Positions 44,065 through 52,694 of a DNA stretch of 64,000 nt are shown one piece after another. A program made the position numbers and the translations under genes. Numbering within the stretch: position 1 is the stretch's first letter; the number at the start of each line of letters is the position of its first letter. This DNA comes from Nonomuraea sediminis (GTDB lineage Bacteria > Actinomycetota > Actinomycetes > Streptosporangiales > Streptosporangiaceae). The notes under the pieces are model-generated. The model searched no databases and had not been told where the DNA came from. It saw only the letters and a program-made list of their open reading frames with translations. The stretch lies in assembly GCF_018531495.1 (NCBI RefSeq), contig NZ_JAHDTI010000001.1:248001-312000 (forward strand), given 5' to 3'.

Positions 44065-46947
44065 TCAGGTGTGGGCGTCGGAGTTGCCCGCGAGCTTCAC
44101 ACTGGCCAGGTCGTGCGCCTGGATGGCGGTCTCCACGGCCGCGACCGTGGAGCTGGAGGTCACGCCCGGCAGCGTCGCCGTGTCGAGCGCGTAGAGGGTG
44201 AACTCGTACTTGTGCGAGGTCCCGCCCGGGCAGGGGCCGAAGTACTGCAGCGACTTGTTGCCGCTGCTCATCGCCTTCTGCTTGGCCGGCGACTGGTTCG
44301 GCACGTCGTAGCCGAGGCCGAGGCCCTCAGGCAGGCTCGACTTGGCGGCCGGGACGTCCCAGATCACCCAGTGCTTGTTGGAGTTGGCCGTGTCGATCAG
44401 CGTGATCGCGTAGCTCTTGGCCGCCGCCGGGGCTCCGGCCCAGGCCAGCGGGGGTGAGATGTCGTTGCCCGACACCCCGTCCTGCTGGCAGGTGTACTTG
44501 ACCGGGATCGTGCCGTTGGCGGCGAAGGCCGTGCTCGTGAGCGAGAAGGGCGCTCCCGCGAACTTCAGCCGCACGATCACGTTGTCGAGCACCGACGGCG
44601 TGCCGCCGTTCTTGTCGTTGTTGGTGGAGGTCAGCCACAGGCCGCCGTCGGGGGTCTTGACCACCGTGCGCAGGCGTCCCCAGCGGCCGTTGAAGAACGC
44701 CCGCGGCGTGTCCGTGGTGTTGCCGGTGATCTTCATGACCCACAGCCGCTGGCCGCGCACCGCAGCCATGTAGATCCAGTCGTTGACGATCTCCAGCCCG
44801 CTCGGCGAGGCGGAGGCCACGTCCCACTGCTGGACCGGGTTGACGTAGCGGGAGTCGCTGCACTTGCCCTCGCAGTTCGGCCAGCCGTAGTTCTTGCCCG
44901 GCTGGATGAGGTTGAGCTCGTCCCAGGTGGAGTTGCCGAACTCCGACTCCCACAGCCTGCCCTGGGAGTCCCAGGCGATGCCCTGCGGGTTGCGGTGGCC
45001 CAGGCTGTAGACGCGCGGCGCGCTCGGGAACGGGTTGCCGGGCGCTCCCGCACCGGTCGGGGTGACGCGTAGGATCTTGCCGTTGAGCGAGTTGAGGTTC
45101 TGCGACAGCGTGTCGTTCTCGGCGTTGCCGGTGGTGATGTACAGCATGCCGTCAGGGCCGAACTTGATCCGGCCACCGTCGTGGTAGTGGCTCTTGGCGA
45201 TGCCGGTGACGATCGGCTCGCGGGCGCCGATGGCCCCGTTCTCGTACTTGAAGCGCACCACCCGGTTGTCGCTCGCGGCCGTGTGGAAGGCGTAGACGTA
45301 GTGGTCGGTGGCGAAGTTCGGCGACGCGGCCAGGCCGAGCAGGCCGCCCTCGCCGCCCGTGGTCACCGCCTCGGTGATCTTGCCGACCACGGTCCTGGTG
45401 CCGTCGGGGGTGACGCGGACGACCTCGAACCGGTCCCGCTCGGCGACCAGCGCGCTGCCGTCGGGCAGGAACGTGATGCCCCACGGCAGGTCCATCTTGG
45501 TGTTGATGTCCTTGTCGTAGATGGGGTCGCCGCCAATCGCGGTGGAACTCGTCTTCACCTGGATGGCGGGGCTGCGCGGCGAGAGGTTGTTGTTGGCGTC
45601 GAACGCCTCCACCGCGAAGGAGTACGTGGTGTCGGCCGTCAGCCCGTCGGCGGTCGCCGTCAGGTCGGGCACCGTCGCGAACTTCACGCCGTCCTTGTAG
45701 ACGTTGTAACCGGTGACGCCGATGTTGTCGGTGGCCGCGTCCCAGGCCAGGGTGACGCTGGTCGAGCCGGCGCTGACCGCGCGCAGGTTGCCGGGCACGG
45801 TCGGCGGCGTCGCGTCGTCGCTCGGCGGGGTGGTGATGACCACGACGTTGCTGACGTCGGAGGAGTTGCCCGCCGCGTCGACCGCGTGCACGTTCAGGTC
45901 GTAGCGGGTGTTGGGCGTCAGGCCCGTCAGCGTGGCCGAGGTGATCGAGCCGGAGACGGTCTTGAGCACGTTGCCGCCGTTGTAGATCTGGTAGAAGGCC
46001 ACGCCCACGTTGTCCGTCGACGGGTCCCAGGCCAGGTCCACCTGGTACGGCTTGACGTCGCCGACCACGTGCAGGTTCGCCGGCGGGGTCGGGTTCTCCG
46101 TGTCGGTGGGCGTGGGCGCGGTCAGCTTGTCCAGGTTCGGGCCGCCGTTGGCGGTCGTGGCGGTCAGCCTGACCTTGTTGGCGCCCGCGACCAGGGCGGC
46201 GGGGACGCTCTTGTCCTTCCACGTGTCCCAGTTGCCCGTGCCGGGGAACGAGGCGCCGGGCGTGGTGACGGTGCCGTTGACCGCGACGTCCACCGGGCGG
46301 TCGGTGGTGGTGCCGTTGGCGTACCTGAGGGTCAGGTCGTAGTTGCCGGCCGTGGGCGCGTTGACGGTGAACTCCACGTAGGAGCCGACCGTGTTGACGT
46401 AGTCGACGAAGCCCGTGCCGGTGTACCCGGTGTGGTTGGTGGCCACGGTGGCCTGGTTGAGCGTGGCGTTCTCCGCCTGGTACTCGGTGGTCGGGCCGGC
46501 CACGTCCACGTCGAGGTAGTCGAGGTTGGGGTTGCCACCCGCGCCCGAGGCGGTCAGGCGGACCTTGTTGGCGCCCGCGTTGACCTGTGCGGTCACGGTA
46601 GCGGTGTCCCAGGTGTCCCAGTTGGTCGTGGGGTTGAAGGCCTTGGCCGCGGCGACCACGGTGCCGTTGACCGAGACATCGGAGGGGCGGTTGGCGGTGG
46701 TGCCGTTGGCGTAGCGGATGGAGATCGTCGCTGTGCCCGCGGCGGCGGCGTTCACCGTGAACTCGGTGTAGCTTCCGGCGACGTTGTCGCCGTTGACGAA
46801 ACCGGTGCCGGAGAATCCCGTGTGATTGGATTCCACGACACCCTGGGAAATCGTCGCGTTCTCCGCCTCGTATCGGGGCGGAGCGGCGGCCTGTGCGGGT
46901 AACGCCCCCACCAGGCCAAGCATTAATCCGACGGCTAGAAGACGCAT
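44065..46947 (-). CDS. Secreted CBM6x2-FN3x2-sorbosone dehydrogenase-PEBP protein
   Basis: 960 aa. Signal peptide 1-21 (MRLLAVGLMLGLVGALPAQA). Two related CBM6/CBM35-like modules (about 25-150 and 155-275), each starting with a YEAENAT/YQAENAT block, are followed by two fibronectin III domains (about 285-375 and 380-470). A six-bladed glucose/sorbosone dehydrogenase propeller (about 475-800) has LPWGITFLPDGSALVAER, GGLLGLAASPNF, HYHDGGRIKFGPDGMLY and LGHRNPQG. The C-terminal 150 residues are a PEBP/YbhB domain: GNDISPPLAWAGAPA, DTANSNKHWVIWDVP and QYFGPCPGG. It should oxidise sugars outside the cell with PQQ while bound to polysaccharide. The PEBP tail is unusual. A palindrome lies 21 bp upstream of the start. 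Confidence 0.9.
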   Translation of the reverse strand: MRLLAVGLMLGLVGALPAQAAAPPRYEAENATISQGVVESNHTGFSGTGFVNGDNVAGSYTEFTVNAAAAGTATISIRYANGTTANRPSDVSVNGTVVAAAKAFNPTTNWDTWDTATVTAQVNAGANKVRLTASGAGGNPNLDYLDVDVAGPTTEYQAENATLNQATVATNHTGYTGTGFVDYVNTVGSYVEFTVNAPTAGNYDLTLRYANGTTTDRPVDVAVNGTVTTPGASFPGTGNWDTWKDKSVPAALVAGANKVRLTATTANGGPNLDKLTAPTPTDTENPTPPANLHVVGDVKPYQVDLAWDPSTDNVGVAFYQIYNGGNVLKTVSGSITSATLTGLTPNTRYDLNVHAVDAAGNSSDVSNVVVITTPPSDDATPPTVPGNLRAVSAGSTSVTLAWDAATDNIGVTGYNVYKDGVKFATVPDLTATADGLTADTTYSFAVEAFDANNNLSPRSPAIQVKTSSTAIGGDPIYDKDINTKMDLPWGITFLPDGSALVAERDRFEVVRVTPDGTRTVVGKITEAVTTGGEGGLLGLAASPNFATDHYVYAFHTAASDNRVVRFKYENGAIGAREPIVTGIAKSHYHDGGRIKFGPDGMLYITTGNAENDTLSQNLNSLNGKILRVTPTGAGAPGNPFPSAPRVYSLGHRNPQGIAWDSQGRLWESEFGNSTWDELNLIQPGKNYGWPNCEGKCSDSRYVNPVQQWDVASASPSGLEIVNDWIYMAAVRGQRLWVMKITGNTTDTPRAFFNGRWGRLRTVVKTPDGGLWLTSTNNDKNGGTPSVLDNVIVRLKFAGAPFSLTSTAFAANGTIPVKYTCQQDGVSGNDISPPLAWAGAPAAAKSYAITLIDTANSNKHWVIWDVPAAKSSLPEGLGLGYDVPNQSPAKQKAMSSGNKSLQYFGPCPGGTSHKYEFTLYALDTATLPGVTSSSTVAAVETAIQAHDLASVKLAGNSDAHT

Positions 46948-46967
46948 GGATCCTCCGGGGGGTGGTC

Positions 46968-46986
46968 GTTAGGAAGGTTTCCTAAC
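46968..46986. promoter_or_regulatory. 19-bp palindrome upstream of the secreted dehydrogenase gene
   Basis: GTTAGGAA, GGT, TTCCTAAC: perfect 8-bp arms directly upstream of the SD region (GGAGGATCC on the minus strand). A strong operator candidate for a carbohydrate-responsive repressor (inference). Confidence 0.6.
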
Positions 46987-47107
46987 CCACAAAGGATGGG
47001 ATCACTCGTCACAAGCGCCTGTCAATACATCCCATCACTGGTGTTCCGCCCGCCGTCGGCGCAAACTGGACAGAACAGGCGAGACGGCGCGGAGCAGTGG
47101 AGCACCC

Positions 47108-47773
47108 GTGGACAATCACCTCGATCACATGCCGATCCTCTCCCGCGGCAGGCACCGCAATCCCAAGCGCGGCGCGTGCTTCATGGAGTTGGCGTCCTAT
47201 CTGGCCGGAGAGCGGTGGAGCGACCATCCGGGGTGCACGCACCCGTTGCTGGCCGCCCTCGCCCGCCTGGTCAACGACAACACGAGCGATGAAAGCCGCA
47301 GCAAGCTCGTCCATCTGGTCCCGTCGATCATCGGGCTGACCAGCGACGACCTGCGGGTCGACGCGCAGATCGCGCTGCGCTGCGCGACGGCCGCGCTGCC
47401 CGTGGCCGCGGCCGAGCGGCAGCTCGCCCTGGCCGTGTCGGTACTGGCCGCCGAGGAGATGATGGCCAGGCTGGACGGGGCGCCCTCCGGGCGGATGAGC
47501 GAGCTCAGCGTCCGCGCGATGGCCCAGGTGCCGCACGCGGCCCAGCAGGCCCACAAGTTCAGCAGGGCGGCGAGGATCACCGAGAAGGGCTTCCGCAGGT
47601 ACGCGGCGCCCAACGCGGTGCAGCTGGCGGTGGTGGGCATCGTCCAGGCGTGCATCCCCGACCCCGACGCGCTGCTGCGCGGGCTGCTCGAGGACGCGAT
47701 CACCGACTGCCAGGCGATGATCAAGAAGCCGGTGGAGTTTTCGCCAACAGATTCGGCACAAGCTGTCATATAA
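47108..47773 (+). CDS. Actinobacterial conserved hypothetical protein
   Basis: 221 aa from GTG 47108. All-helical look. The block SRGRHRNPKRGACFMELASY, LAGERWSDHPGCTHPLLAAL and ARLVNDNTSD near the N-terminus is one I recognise as strongly conserved among actinomycete hypotheticals. The rest (DLRVDAQIALRCATAALPVA, EEMMARL) is helical and moderately charged. No signal peptide, membrane helix or catalytic motif. Alone on its strand segment, about 160 bp after the divergent secreted gene. Function unknown. Confidence 0.85.
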   Translation: MDNHLDHMPILSRGRHRNPKRGACFMELASYLAGERWSDHPGCTHPLLAALARLVNDNTSDESRSKLVHLVPSIIGLTSDDLRVDAQIALRCATAALPVAAAERQLALAVSVLAAEEMMARLDGAPSGRMSELSVRAMAQVPHAAQQAHKFSRAARITEKGFRRYAAPNAVQLAVVGIVQACIPDPDALLRGLLEDAITDCQAMIKKPVEFSPTDSAQAVI

Positions 47774-47870
47774 ACGCTTCATCGCAGGTCAGGGAAGCCT
47801 CCCCTTCGTTGCGGATCAACGGGCCATGTGCCTTAATTCCGTGACGAGTCGCTAAATTGCGGAGGTTTTC

Positions 47871-48593
47871 ATGACTGCCGAGCTGGCCCCGCCGTACACC
47901 GCCGAGAAGCATCACAGCCACCGGGACGTCACCGGGGGCTGGCTCCGCCCGGCGGTGTTCGGCGCGATGGACGGCCTGGTGTCCAACTTCGCGTTGATCG
48001 CGGGTGTGGTGGGCGCCGCGGGGGCGGGTCGCGGTGCGGTCCTCGCCGGGTTCGCGGGGCTGGTGGCCGGGGCGTGCTCGATGGCCGCGGGTGAGTACAC
48101 CTCGGTCAAGTCGCAGACCGAGCTGATGCGGGCCGAGATCGCGGTCGAACGGCGTGAGCTGGCGCGCAACCCCGAGGGCGAGCAGGCCGAGCTGGCGGCG
48201 CTCTACCGGGCCCGCGGCCTGGACGCCGAACTCGCCGACCGGGTGGCGGCCGGACTGTCGGCCAACCCCGAGCAGGCGCTGCGCGTGCACGTACGCGAGG
48301 AACTCGGCGTCGACCCCGACGACCTGCCCTCGCCCTACGTGGCGGCGGCCTCGTCCTTCTGCGCCTTCGCGGCCGGGGCGCTGGTGCCTCTGGCGCCGTT
48401 CCTCTTTGGAGCGTCCGGAATGATGGTCGCCCTGATCCTCAGCGTCGTGGCCCTGTTCATCTCGGGCGCGGCGGTCGCCCGCATGACGGCCCGCCCCTGG
48501 TGGCTCGGCGGCCTCCGCCAGCTCACCCTCGGCGTCGCCGCCGCCGCAATCACCTACGCCCTCGGCCACCTCCTCGGCGTAGCCGTCTCCTGA
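47871..48593 (+). CDS. VIT/CCC1-family divalent metal transporter
   Basis: 240 aa, GGAGG 5 nt before the ATG. Helix 1 motif WLRPAVFGAMDGLVSNFALI and helix 2 motif VAGACSMAAGEYTSVKSQTE are characteristic of the VIT1/CCC1 iron-manganese transporter family. The Glu-rich cytoplasmic metal-binding stretch (about 80-145) and three C-terminal helices follow. Likely exports Fe2+/Mn2+ or sequesters metal. No neighbouring ferritin or Fur-type regulator. Confidence 0.92.
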   Translation: MTAELAPPYTAEKHHSHRDVTGGWLRPAVFGAMDGLVSNFALIAGVVGAAGAGRGAVLAGFAGLVAGACSMAAGEYTSVKSQTELMRAEIAVERRELARNPEGEQAELAALYRARGLDAELADRVAAGLSANPEQALRVHVREELGVDPDDLPSPYVAAASSFCAFAAGALVPLAPFLFGASGMMVALILSVVALFISGAAVARMTARPWWLGGLRQLTLGVAAAAITYALGHLLGVAVS

Positions 48594-48842
48594 CCCCCTG
48601 TACGGCCAACCCCACCCGCCCTCACCCGCCAGCCGCCTTCAGGCCCGGTCCTACGCCCACGCCCACGCCCCAGACCGGACCCGCAAAGCACCGCGTCAGC
48701 CCTTGCCTCTCGGTCTTAGACCGCCGGGCACGCCCTAACCTCCACGCGGGGCTCAGCCAGGGGATCCCGGCCTTCGGGGAGCGGCGGGTTGTGTCGTGCG
48801 GGGCCGCGGGAAATGTCGGTGGGGGTGGTTACGGTGTGGGGC

Positions 48843-49973
48843 ATGGACGGGATCGAGCGGGTGCTTCTCGATGCCGACGTGGATGCGCTGGGCCCGCTGT
48901 TGCGTGCCGACCCGGCGGCGGCCACCTCGGCAGTGGACGGGCACGCGCCGTTGCTGGTGCTGCTGCGACGGTCCACGGGAGCGCGGCCGGCCGTACAGGA
49001 GTGTGCGCGGCTGCTGCTCGAGGCGGGGGCCGACCCGGGGAGCCACACGGTCGAGCGGGACGGCGAGGGGGCGCAGACCGCGCTGTTCGACGCGGTCGAG
49101 CGGGGCGATCTGGCGCTGGTGCGCTTGCTGGTCGAGTACGGCGCGCCACCCGACGAGGACGCGTTCTACCATGCGTGCGAGCAGGGCGACACGGCCTTCC
49201 TCGATGCCCTCCACCATCCGGGGTTCGAGCGCATGGTGGCGCACAAGCTGGACTTCGAGGACGCGGCCGGGCTCCGGTGGTTCCTCGACCACGGTGTCGA
49301 CGTCGACGCCACGCGGGCGCTGCACCACGCCATCGCCCGGGGCCGCGGCACGACCATCCTGACGATGCTCCTCGACGCCGGCGCCGACGTGAACCTGCCC
49401 TGGGACCGCTGGGACGTCGGCCGTCTGCCGCTCGCGCTGGCCGCCCGCTGCGGCCACCTGGCGGCCTACGACCTGCTCGCCTCCCGGGGCGCCCGCGCCG
49501 ACCTGGACCCCGTGGACGCGGCCGTGCTTGCCGTGGCCAGGGGCGAGTCGGTCCGCCTGCCCACGGCGCCGCCTCCTGCCCTGGGTCTTCCCGACAGGAC
49601 GGATTTCGGGTGGATCCTCGGCCAGTTCGCCGTCCTCGGCCGGACGGACGTCCTGCGAGCCCTCCTCGACGCCGGCTGGCCCGTCGACACCCGCGGCTGG
49701 AGCGACTTCACCCCGCTCGACCAGGCGGCCATGCACGGCCGGGCCGACACGGTCCGCCTCCTGATCGCCCGCGGGGCCGACCTTGAAGACCGCGCCTTCG
49801 ACGACCACGGCCCCACACCCCTCGACTGCGCCCTCTGGGCCCTGCGCAACAACCGCGCCGACGACGGCGACTACGCCTCCACAGTCCGCGCCCTCCGCGA
49901 CGCCGGCGCCCCCACCACCATCACCCCACCCACCGGCGACCCCACCATCGATCCCCTCCTCCCCACTCCCTGA
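48843..49973 (+). CDS. Ankyrin-repeat protein
   Basis: 376 aa from ATG 48843 (MDGIERVLLDADVDALG); an ATG at 48813 would add 10 residues. Repeats visible: LLEAGADPGSH, LVRLLVEYGAPPDED, ILTMLLDAGADVNLP, AYDLLASRGARADLD, DVLRALLDAGWPVDTRGWSD and TVRLLIARGADLED. They give about eight to nine ankyrin units in a solenoid. No signal peptide and no enzymatic domain. Probably a cytoplasmic protein-protein interaction scaffold. About 250 bp without a gene precede it and a hairpin lies about 100 bp after it. Its partner is unknown. Confidence 0.9.
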   Translation: MDGIERVLLDADVDALGPLLRADPAAATSAVDGHAPLLVLLRRSTGARPAVQECARLLLEAGADPGSHTVERDGEGAQTALFDAVERGDLALVRLLVEYGAPPDEDAFYHACEQGDTAFLDALHHPGFERMVAHKLDFEDAAGLRWFLDHGVDVDATRALHHAIARGRGTTILTMLLDAGADVNLPWDRWDVGRLPLALAARCGHLAAYDLLASRGARADLDPVDAAVLAVARGESVRLPTAPPPALGLPDRTDFGWILGQFAVLGRTDVLRALLDAGWPVDTRGWSDFTPLDQAAMHGRADTVRLLIARGADLEDRAFDDHGPTPLDCALWALRNNRADDGDYASTVRALRDAGAPTTITPPTGDPTIDPLLPTP

Positions 49974-50075
49974 CCCCAACCACCCCTTCCCCACCCGACC
50001 TGATGGCCGCACTGCGCACCCGTGCGTCCCCATGAGTCGGACCGTGAGCTCGGGTGGCACGCCGTAGTGGCCGGG

Positions 50076-50111
50076 CCTGGTGCGCGTTCAGACGAGTGGG
50101 AGCGCACCAGG
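50076..50111 (+). terminator. Hairpin downstream of the ankyrin gene
   Basis: CCTGGTGCGC (50076-50085) pairs with GCGCACCAGG (50102-50111), loop 16 nt, in the 240-bp region between the ankyrin gene and the convergent GerW-like gene. Confidence 0.45.
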
Positions 50112-50216
50112 GACGTGGTCTCGTTGAGGCGTGCCGGGTTGCGGCGCCTGGCGGCCCGGTGGTGCGTCGCCGGGCAGGTCCATCACCACGTCAGAGGGCC
50201 TACGCCTGGCGGAGGG

Positions 50217-50555
50217 TCAGCGGCGGCGCTTGAGGTGGCGTTTGAGGACGGCACGGACCGTCAGCAGGAGGACGACGGCGACGATCTGGCTGCCGATGAC
50301 GATGCGGTTGACGTCCACGACCGGCTGCCACCGCACGTCGCCGTCCTTGATCACGAACACTCCGGCGGGTGCCGCGCCGAGGCCGAACCCGACCCCGCCT
50401 CCCTCTTCCTCACCCGACCCCTTGCCCCCGCCGCTGCCCTGGATGACCTTGGCGACGGGGATGACGGTGACGTCCCCCTGGTGGATGGGCTCGCCGAAGA
50501 CGCGGCCGACGGTGGCCGCGTCCTTCGACTTCTCCACGATCTGCATGATGTCCAT
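50217..50555 (-). CDS. GerW/YtfJ-family sporulation-type protein
   Basis: 112 aa from ATG 50555 (GTG 50561 is an alternative; GGAAGAG lies 7 nt before the ATG). Family pattern: VGRVFGEPIHQGDVTVIPVA, a Gly-rich middle (GSGGGKGSG), FGLGAAPAGVFVIKDGDVRW and PVVDVNRIVIG. A C-terminal hydrophobic helix (about 92-104) ends in a basic KRHLKRRR tail. In Bacillus GerW is needed for L-Ala spore germination. In actinomycetes the role is unclear, but membrane-associated. It lies 16 bp after the alpha-galactosidase gene on the same strand. Confidence 0.88.
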   Translation of the reverse strand: MDIMQIVEKSKDAATVGRVFGEPIHQGDVTVIPVAKVIQGSGGGKGSGEEEGGGVGFGLGAAPAGVFVIKDGDVRWQPVVDVNRIVIGSQIVAVVLLLTVRAVLKRHLKRRR

Positions 50556-50571
50556 CTCCACACTCTTCCCA

Positions 50572-52653
50572 TCAGACCCGCCGCAGCACCACCATCTCGC
50601 TGCGGTAGTCCTCCCCGGTGTGGAACCAGGTGGGCAGGGCGAGGCCGTGGTTCATCAGCGTGGCGCCGTGGACCCGGGTGTCGTCGAAGCAGTAGACCGC
50701 CGAGGGGTCGAGCCCGGCCAGCCGTACCCGCCGGGGCGGCTGCTTGGTGAGCCCGTAGGGGTGGTAGGCGAGCACGACGACCTGCGAGTCCAGGACGTAC
50801 TGCACGGCCGAGGCGGTGACCCCTGGCTGCCCGAAGAGCCGGTGGAGCCGCCCGTGCTGAACGGTCTGGCGGACCTCCTTGTAGGCGGCGATCAGCGAGC
50901 GGGCCTCGGTGAGCTCTTCGGTGGACCAGGACCGCAGGTCGCCGCCTAGGCCGAGCGTGCCGGCCATCGCCACGTGGAAGCGGTAGCGCAGCGGCACGGA
51001 CCGCTGGGTGACTGCGTTGGGGCTGTCGGTGACCCAGCACGACATGACGCTCGCCGGATACAGGTAGGAGAAGCCCTGCTGGATGGGCTGCCGGTCGCGG
51101 GCGTCGGTGTTGTCGGAGGTCCACACCTGGTCGGTGCGGCGCAGGATGCCGAAGTCGGCGCGCCCGCCGCCGCCGGAGCAGGATTCGATCCGCAGCCGCG
51201 GGTGGCGGCTGCGCAGTTCGTCCATGACGGCGTAGACGCCGCGGGTGTGGTCGATCCACAGCAGGTCGCCGGGGCCCGCCTGGGTGAAGCTGCGGTTCAT
51301 GTCCCACTTGAGGTAGGCCAGGCCGTACTCGCGCACGAGCCGGTCGAGCCAGTCCAGTGCCCAGGCGCGCACGTCGTCGCGGGCGAAGTTGAGGACGAGC
51401 TGGTTGCGCATGGTGTCGCGGCGCCGCGCGGGGTAGTGCAGGACCCAGTCGGGGTTCTTGCGGTAGAGGTCGCTGTCGGGGTTGACCATCTCGGGCTCGA
51501 CCCAGAGCCCGGCCTGCATGCCCAGCTCCCGGACCCCGTCGAAGAGCCGGCCGAGCCCGTCGGGGAAGCGGTCGGGGTCGGGGTGCCAGTCGCCCAGACC
51601 GCGGGTGTCGTCGGTGCGCCCGGCGAACCAGCCGTCGTCCACCACGAACAGCTCCACGCCCAGGTCGGCGGCCCGCCGGGCGAGGCCGAGCTGGCCCTCC
51701 TCGGTGACGTCGAACCCGGTGGCCTCCCAGGAGTTGTACAGCACCGGCCGCACCTCGCCGGGCGTGGGCAGCACGTGCGCCCTGGCGTAGGCGTGCCAGG
51801 CCGCGCTGGCCTCGCCGTACCCGCCGTCGGTGAACAGGCCGAGCGCGGGCGGCGTGCGCAGCGTCCGGCCGGGGGCCAGCGGCCAGATGAGGCCCTCGTG
51901 GCCGAACCCGGCGCTGACGGCGATGTCGCCTTCCGGGCGGCGCTGGGTGGTCATCCGCCATGATCCGCTCCAGGCCAGGGCGACCGTCCAGACGCGGCCG
52001 CGGTCCTCACCCGCGTCGCCGATCATGATCCACGGGTTGGCCTTGTGCGAGGTGGTGCCGGTGCGGCTGCCGAACGTGGTCTCCCCCACGGGCAGTTCGC
52101 CGCGCTGGAGCTGCGTCTCGTGGGCCCAGCCGCCCGCGGCCCCCAGGAACACGGCCCCCGCCTGCTCGGGGATCACCCAGCTGCCGGAGTCGAGCCGTTG
52201 CAGCCGCACGGGAGCCGTGGACTCGTTGGTCACGCTCACCCAGCGTTCGAGCACGTCGGTGTCGTCGCGCAGGCGCAGGTGCAGCCCGACGCGCAGCCCG
52301 TGGGCGCGGTCGCGCAGGACGAGCTCCAGCGAGTTCTCCCCGCTGACGGCCTCGTCGAAGTCCAGCTCGACCGAGCGGACGCCGCCCTCGTAGACGGCCT
52401 GCAGCGCGGGCACGCCCCAGCGCCGCCCGCCGTCGACGGGCAGCAGCTCGGCGATGTCGTCAGGGTCGAGGAACCCGGTCTTGATCCACCCGGGCGTCTC
52501 GGAGACGACCTCGGACAGGGCCTCGGCGGGCAGGCGCGGCCCCCAGTACCACTGCACGACCCGGCCCTCCTCGAGGACCCCGAACACATACGCGGATTCT
52601 TCCGTCAACGCCGCCCAGGTCTGGTCGCGGCCGGATACGGGGATGATGGGCAT
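50572..52653 (-). CDS. Alpha-galactosidase, GH36
   Basis: 693 aa from ATG 52653 (MPIIPVSGRD); TTG 52677 is an alternative. Full GH36 architecture: N-terminal beta-supersandwich, TIM barrel with nucleophile Asp in YLKWDMNR, acid/base Asp in TSDNTDA, the substrate-contact CSGGGGRADFG loop, WEATGFDVTEEGQ and VVDDGWFAGR, and a C-terminal beta-sandwich. No signal peptide. It hydrolyses alpha-galactosides such as melibiose or raffinose inside the cell. About 40 bp separate it from the upstream FtsX-type gene, which is unlikely to be functionally linked. Confidence 0.94.
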   Translation of the reverse strand: MPIIPVSGRDQTWAALTEESAYVFGVLEEGRVVQWYWGPRLPAEALSEVVSETPGWIKTGFLDPDDIAELLPVDGGRRWGVPALQAVYEGGVRSVELDFDEAVSGENSLELVLRDRAHGLRVGLHLRLRDDTDVLERWVSVTNESTAPVRLQRLDSGSWVIPEQAGAVFLGAAGGWAHETQLQRGELPVGETTFGSRTGTTSHKANPWIMIGDAGEDRGRVWTVALAWSGSWRMTTQRRPEGDIAVSAGFGHEGLIWPLAPGRTLRTPPALGLFTDGGYGEASAAWHAYARAHVLPTPGEVRPVLYNSWEATGFDVTEEGQLGLARRAADLGVELFVVDDGWFAGRTDDTRGLGDWHPDPDRFPDGLGRLFDGVRELGMQAGLWVEPEMVNPDSDLYRKNPDWVLHYPARRRDTMRNQLVLNFARDDVRAWALDWLDRLVREYGLAYLKWDMNRSFTQAGPGDLLWIDHTRGVYAVMDELRSRHPRLRIESCSGGGGRADFGILRRTDQVWTSDNTDARDRQPIQQGFSYLYPASVMSCWVTDSPNAVTQRSVPLRYRFHVAMAGTLGLGGDLRSWSTEELTEARSLIAAYKEVRQTVQHGRLHRLFGQPGVTASAVQYVLDSQVVVLAYHPYGLTKQPPRRVRLAGLDPSAVYCFDDTRVHGATLMNHGLALPTWFHTGEDYRSEMVVLRRV

Positions 52654-52694
52654 GCCTGTGATCGTCAATGCTGACAAATCATCCCGTCAATGGC

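Noticed and set aside
50022..50216. Start of a plus-strand open frame between the ankyrin and GerW-like genes, as a possible small gene
   Set aside because: It runs on antisense through the GerW-like gene, has no ribosome binding site and shows no family motif. The region holds only a hairpin.
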